From a bacterium (GTDB lineage Bacteria > ARS69), in assembly GCA_025774805.1 (NCBI GenBank), contig JALGZR010000027.1, forward strand, positions 1 through 36,273: a stretch of 36,273 nucleotides of DNA. The letters run 5' to 3'. Each line of letters starts with the position of its first letter. Position 1 is the first letter of the stretch. The notes under the pieces were generated by a model. It ran no database searches, was not told where the DNA came from, and saw only the letters and a list, made by a program, of their open reading frames with translations. Shown one piece after another: positions 32,763 to 36,273 of this stretch. A program made the position numbers and the translations under genes.

Positions 32763-34889
32763 GTGCCGGAGCTCCCGCCGACCGATCCGCCCACCCCATG
32801 GAACCGGGAACGCGCGATCACCGCGATCCTGCTCGGGGTCTTTCTCCTTCAAGGGATTCACGGCCTCGCGGTCAAATCGGGAACCTGTGACGAGCTCGGC
32901 GCCCACCTTCCTGCGGGCATTCTCTACTGGAAGAGCGGTCGGTTCGGAGGAGGGGCCGCGAACCCTCCGCTCGGTCAGCTCCTCGTGGCTGCGGGCCCGG
33001 TCCTGGCCGGAACGGCCGATCGCCCTCTCGGCGACACGCCGGGTCACCTCCTCCCCGCCCGCGTCCCCGTGCTCGCCCTCGGCCTCGTCACGGCACTCGT
33101 CGTCCGCCGACTGGCCCGCCGGACGGGAGGCCGCGCGGCGGGCCGGTGGGCCCTCGGAGCGGCCGCGCTCTCTCCCGGTCTGATCGCCCACGCGCGTTTC
33201 GCGACGCTTGACCTTCCCTCCACCGCGTTCTTCGTTCTCGCCTGCCTGCTCGCATGGGAGTACTCCCGGTCGTCCCGCCACGCGCTCCTCGCGGGGTTCG
33301 CCCTCGCCGCCGGGACGGCGGCTCTCGTGAAGCTCTCGGCGCTCCACCTGTTTCCCGCGGTGGCGGCCGGTTCGGTGGTCGCGGAGGGGACGGTTCGCGT
33401 CCGGCTCGTGCGGGCGCTCCGTCTGCTGGGAGCGGGGACGGTCGCCACGGTCGCACTGGCCTGGCTCGCGTACGGACCGGGGGAGGCGGTCGGCCCTCTT
33501 CCGGCCGGACTCGTGCACGCCCTCGAGACGAAGTGGGCCCACGGAAGGGCCGGACATTTCGCCTATCTGTTCGGCGAGCGCAGCGCGACCGGCTTCCCGC
33601 ACTACTTCGTGGCGGCGCTCGCCGTGAAGACTCCCCTTCCCCTGCTGATCGCGGCGGCTCTCGGCGTCGTGTCTCTCCTTCGAAAAAGGCTCGGGGGAGA
33701 CGCGCGCGGCTTCCTCGCGTTCGTCGCCCTGCCCGCGGCCTGGATTCTCCTCGCCATGTCTCTCGTGCACCGCGTCGACATCGGCGTGCGGCACGTGCTT
33801 CCGGTCCTTCCCGCGTTGCTCGTGCTCGCCGGGGTGGGATGCGCCGACCTCGCATCCCGCGGGACGCGATCGCGCGCGCTGGTCGGCGCACTCGCAGGGT
33901 GGATGCTCGTCGGCGCGGCCCGGATCACGCCGGATCACCTGAGCTACTTCCACGAGCTCGCCGGCGGCCCCTCCCGGGGGGACCTTTTCCTCATCGACTC
34001 GAACATCGACTGGGGGCAGGACGAGGGTCGCCTCCGCGCGTGGGCCGAGGGGCGGGAGGTCCGGGTCAATCCCGACCGGCCCTGCTCCGGGCTCGTCGCC
34101 GCGAACGTGAACGCGCTGCGGGGGATTCTCTCCGCCGACGACGGACGCCTCGGCTGGCTCGACCTGCTCACCCCGATCGACCGCATCGGGTGGACCTGGC
34201 GCATCTACGACGTGGACTCCGACTCGCTCCGTCGTGCCGCCTCCCGCGGCCCCGGGGCCGCGCTCCACTACGCCCACTGGCTGGTCGGCACGGGACACCC
34301 GGAGGAAGCGATCGCCGTGCTCGGGAGAAACGACGTGTCGCGCCACGAGCGATACGCCGCCCGGTGGAACCGGGTGCGGGCGGAGGCGGCGCTCGCCGTC
34401 GGCGATTTGGCGACGGCGTCGAGAGCGGTGCGGGGCGCGGCCGATCCCGATCTCGCGATCGAGATCGCCTACCGCGTCGCCGAGTCGGGAGACGGTTCGC
34501 GAGCGGACCCGGATCGCGAACACCTTCTGCGCACGCTGGCCGCACTCTCCCGCCGGGGGCGGGCCGGAGAGGCGGCGGACCTCGCCCGGCGGACCCTCGG
34601 TCAGGATCTGATGACGCTTCTCGCGTCGGCCCCCTCCGGCGGGGCCGGCGGGACCGCGACCGCTCGGAGGGAGAAGGCGCTCCGGTACCGCGCCTTCGGT
34701 CTCGAACGACGCGCCCTGGAGGAGGCGGCCGCCGCCCTCGCCGCGGATCCGGCCGACGAGGACGCGCTCTGGCTTTACGGAGAGCTCGTCGTCCGGCGCA
34801 AGCTGGGACTCACCGAGTATCCTCTACCGGAGATCGATTGGAGCGGGGTCGGCCGGGAGAATCCGGAACGGCAGGGTCCCGGACGATAG
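32763..34889 (+). CDS. GT39/ArnT-like membrane glycosyltransferase with C-terminal repeat domain
   Basis: The 708-residue protein has an N-terminal membrane segment (residues about 17-34) followed by TCDELGAHLPAGILYWKSGR, the acidic periplasmic loop expected of dolichyl- or polyprenyl-phosphate sugar transferases (GT39/GT83). NPPLGQLLVAAGP and about eight further membrane helices follow, including HYFVAALAVKTPLPLLIAAA and DIGVRHVLPVLPALLVLAGV. The motif SNIDWGQDEG (around residue 418) recurs in this family. From about residue 500 the protein is soluble, with helical TPR-like pairs (AIAVLGRNDVSRHERYAARW; RRALEEAAAALAADPADEDA). GTG 32763 follows GAGG at seven bases. It probably moves a sugar from a lipid carrier to a surface acceptor; donor and acceptor are unknown. 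Confidence 0.85.
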   Translation: MPELPPTDPPTPWNRERAITAILLGVFLLQGIHGLAVKSGTCDELGAHLPAGILYWKSGRFGGGAANPPLGQLLVAAGPVLAGTADRPLGDTPGHLLPARVPVLALGLVTALVVRRLARRTGGRAAGRWALGAAALSPGLIAHARFATLDLPSTAFFVLACLLAWEYSRSSRHALLAGFALAAGTAALVKLSALHLFPAVAAGSVVAEGTVRVRLVRALRLLGAGTVATVALAWLAYGPGEAVGPLPAGLVHALETKWAHGRAGHFAYLFGERSATGFPHYFVAALAVKTPLPLLIAAALGVVSLLRKRLGGDARGFLAFVALPAAWILLAMSLVHRVDIGVRHVLPVLPALLVLAGVGCADLASRGTRSRALVGALAGWMLVGAARITPDHLSYFHELAGGPSRGDLFLIDSNIDWGQDEGRLRAWAEGREVRVNPDRPCSGLVAANVNALRGILSADDGRLGWLDLLTPIDRIGWTWRIYDVDSDSLRRAASRGPGAALHYAHWLVGTGHPEEAIAVLGRNDVSRHERYAARWNRVRAEAALAVGDLATASRAVRGAADPDLAIEIAYRVAESGDGSRADPDREHLLRTLAALSRRGRAGEAADLARRTLGQDLMTLLASAPSGGAGGTATARREKALRYRAFGLERRALEEAAAALAADPADEDALWLYGELVVRRKLGLTEYPLPEIDWSGVGRENPERQGPGR

Positions 34890-34894
34890 AGGGC

Positions 34895-35548
34895 TCACGC
34901 CTCGCGGAGGAGGTGCTCCCGAAGCTCCGCCTGAAGAAACGGATTCGTCGCTCGCTCCTGCCCGATGGTCGTGCTCGGGCCGTGCCCCGGATGGAGGACG
35001 AGATCGTCCCCCAGGGGCAGGAGCACCTCGTCGATCGTGGTGAGGAGCGTGCGGAGGTCTCCTCCCGGAAGATCGGAGCGACCGATCGATCCCGCGAAGA
35101 GTACGTCGCCCGACAGCGCGTCCCGTCCGTTCAGGAGCAAAACGTGCCCGGGCGAGTGGCCCGGCGCGCCCAGGACGTCGAGGCGGCACTCACCGAAGGC
35201 CACCGTCTCGCCCACCACGAGGTCGCGATCGGGCGGAGGCGGAGCGGTGAGAGAGAGTCCGTACATGGCCGCCTGCCTCTCGAAGGTGTCGAGGAGGAAG
35301 CGGTCGTCGGGGTGAAGGTAGATCGGAATGTCGTAGCGTTCCTTGAACGCGGAGTTGCCCGCGACGTGATCGAGGTGACCGTGGGTGTTGAGGACGGCGA
35401 TCGGCTCGGCCGCGAGCTCTTCGTACCGGGCCAGGAGCGCCCCCGCGGGATCGCCCGGATCGACGACGACGGACGCGCCCGTCTCCTCGCAGAAGAGGAG
35501 ATAGGAGTTCACCTGGAACGCACCGACGGGAAAGGTCTCGATCCTCAA
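34895..35548 (-). CDS. Metallo-beta-lactamase-fold hydrolase (glyoxalase II-like)
   Basis: The 217-residue protein has the THGHLDHVAG motif (HxHxDH) and later metal ligands in GAPGHSPGHVLL, ALSGDVLFAGSIGRSDL and VLHPGHGPST. NTHGHLDH..GN and HPGHGPSTTIGQERATNPFL are typical of the YcbL/GloB-type group that hydrolyses glutathione or related thioesters, or of persulfide dioxygenase relatives. The first residues IETFPVGAFQVNSYLLFCEE start the fold at once. The TTG start overlaps the fur TGA (TTGA, 35545-35548), so it is coupled to the regulator. It converges with the glycosyltransferase across 5 bases. The substrate is not decidable by eye. Confidence 0.9.
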   Translation of the reverse strand: MRIETFPVGAFQVNSYLLFCEETGASVVVDPGDPAGALLARYEELAAEPIAVLNTHGHLDHVAGNSAFKERYDIPIYLHPDDRFLLDTFERQAAMYGLSLTAPPPPDRDLVVGETVAFGECRLDVLGAPGHSPGHVLLLNGRDALSGDVLFAGSIGRSDLPGGDLRTLLTTIDEVLLPLGDDLVLHPGHGPSTTIGQERATNPFLQAELREHLLREA

Positions 35549-36057
35549 ATGCGCTGGCCCCCCGGCGCGACGCCCTGCGGACTCCGCTCTCCCCTTTCCT
35601 CCAGCTCCCGGAAGCACCGCCCGCAGAGTCCGTGGAAGAGGAGCGGAAAGCTGCTCATGCGGAAGCCGGTGCGCTCCGCGACCCGCTCCCTCACGTCTCC
35701 GACCTCGGGAATGGCGACGTCTTCGACCATGCCACAGCGCACGCACCGCACGTGCTCGTGGTCTCCGCGAACGCCATCGTACCGGGAAGGCGACGCTCCG
35801 CCGGAGAACTCGTGAATGAGCCCCTTCTCCTTGAGAATCCGCAGCGTCCGGTAGACGGTCGCCAGGCTGATGTCGGGGAGGATCCGCCGCGCCTCGTGGT
35901 GAATCCAATCGGCGGTGGGGTGATCCCGCGTCGACTGAACCAGACCGAGGACGATCTCGCGTTGGGGAGTGCGTCGAAGACCGACCGCTCGCCAATCGAT
36001 TTGCGTGGGGCGGTTGCCGGATCGCGGGTCGTCGGACGCGGACCGGGGGGAGGCCAT
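35545..36057 (-). CDS. Fur-family transcriptional regulator
   Basis: The 170-residue protein has a winged-helix N-terminal domain (LRRTPQREIVLGLVQSTRDH; LPDISLATVYRTLRILKEKG) and a metal/dimerisation domain with GDHEHVRCVRCGMVEDV and a second Cys pair in FHGLCGRCFRELEE. The two CxxC pairs bind structural zinc; the HEH segment is the regulatory site. The family includes Fur, Zur and PerR, and the effector here is not decidable. A 20-residue N-terminal extension rich in Ser/Arg precedes the helix-turn-helix. ATG 36055-36057 follows GAGG at eight bases; an upstream in-frame ATG (36162) would add 35 more low-complexity residues. It is co-translated with a metallo-beta-lactamase-fold hydrolase. 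Confidence 0.92.
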   Translation of the reverse strand: MASPRSASDDPRSGNRPTQIDWRAVGLRRTPQREIVLGLVQSTRDHPTADWIHHEARRILPDISLATVYRTLRILKEKGLIHEFSGGASPSRYDGVRGDHEHVRCVRCGMVEDVAIPEVGDVRERVAERTGFRMSSFPLLFHGLCGRCFRELEERGERSPQGVAPGGQRI

Positions 36058-36185
36058 GATCGGACCCTCGCAGCGTATCGGGGATCCCGGGCGACGGCCG
36101 GTCGCTCCGTGACCCGGATGCCCCACCGGGGTCACCGAAGGGGAGTCGCTCGTGCGCTCCACTCCGGAGATACGAACCGGCGCCT

Positions 36186-36203
36186 CTCGCTGGAGAGAGC
36201 GAG
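36186..36203 (-). terminator. Possible terminator hairpin after the right-edge gene
   Basis: A 6-bp perfect stem, CTCGCT-GGAGAG-AGCGAG, lies about 30 bases after the stop of the gene cut by the right edge, between it and the Fur gene. No U-tract follows, so this is weak. Confidence 0.3.
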
Positions 36204-36231
36204 GACGCCGGGAATGGTCGATGTGTTCCGG

Positions 36232-36273
36232 CTAGTTCAGATGCGCCTCGAGCCGGCGATTCATGGTGCCCGT
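36232..36273 (-). CDS. C-terminal tail of an unidentified protein, cut by the right edge
   Basis: On the minus strand the frame enters at 36273 and reads TGTMNRRLEAHLN before TAG (36232-36234). Thirteen residues are too few to name a family. The stop is again within a CTAG, followed on the minus strand by CCGGAACACAT, which is reminiscent of the dispersed-element feet. Whether this is a real gene end is uncertain, but the tail is helical and charged as expected for one. Confidence 0.35.
   Translation of the reverse strand, partial: TGTMNRRLEAHLN

Overview
The window is very GC-rich with short intergenic gaps, frequent GTG and TTG starts and many 4-base start/stop overlaps. Signal peptides, outer-membrane barrels, a TonB-dependent receptor and RND pumps show a diderm bacterium. 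The beta-helix protein with an SWGxxKxxYR-type tail, the fused transporter/spermidine-synthase proteins and a multiheme cytochrome suggest an uncultured GC-rich lineage of the Eisenbacteria/FCB type. That placement is inference; no rRNA or tRNA gene lies in the window.

Layout. (1) 1-8957, minus strand: a translationally coupled operon of a membrane-fusion protein, two different RND permeases, a secreted six-bladed propeller protein and the start of a membrane-anchored protein cut by the window edge. (2) 9262-11329, minus: a transporter/spermidine-synthase-like/TPR fusion ending in a palindromic repeat. (3) 11524-19164: a surface-sugar island. On the plus strand are an SDR epimerase/dehydratase, a DegT aminotransferase, a NodU/CmcH-type carbamoyltransferase and a FemAB/GNAT-like acyltransferase. 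Convergent on the minus strand are a Gfo/Idh/MocA oxidoreductase, a left-handed beta-helix N-acetyltransferase and a formyltransferase-fold enzyme. Together they look able to make an amino sugar and decorate it with acetyl, formyl or carbamoyl groups. (4) 19314-21058, minus: an outer-membrane barrel protein coupled to an agmatinase-family enzyme. (5) 21457-24965, plus: a secreted right-handed beta-helix protein coupled to a membrane-anchored sulfatase/phosphatase-superfamily enzyme. (6) 24976-26229, minus: DNA polymerase IV.

(7) 26344-27855, minus, holds the most striking item: a secreted 5'-nucleotidase-like protein with a C-terminal tetraheme cytochrome domain whose single reading frame is interrupted only by one in-frame TGA. 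The TGA sits where I recall relatives carrying the second Cys of a PCGC motif. A perfect 7-bp hairpin with a G-starting loop follows at the spacing expected of a bacterial SECIS. I read it as a candidate selenoprotein (PCG-Sec). (8) 28125-31582, plus: a cobalamin riboswitch upstream of a BtuB-like TonB receptor coupled to a YncE-like propeller lipoprotein. (9) 31646-36057: an outer-membrane barrel protein, a GT39-like glycosyltransferase, a metallo-beta-lactamase-fold hydrolase and a Fur-family regulator. A 13-codon gene tail is cut by the right edge.

A dispersed family of palindromic elements threads through the window (9262, 15547, 19204, 21121, 21299, 26244). Most have CTAG at the foot and interior blocks based on CTCGTCGCGAGG. 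One hairpin block covaries between copies, and two copies supply the TAG stop codon of the adjoining gene.
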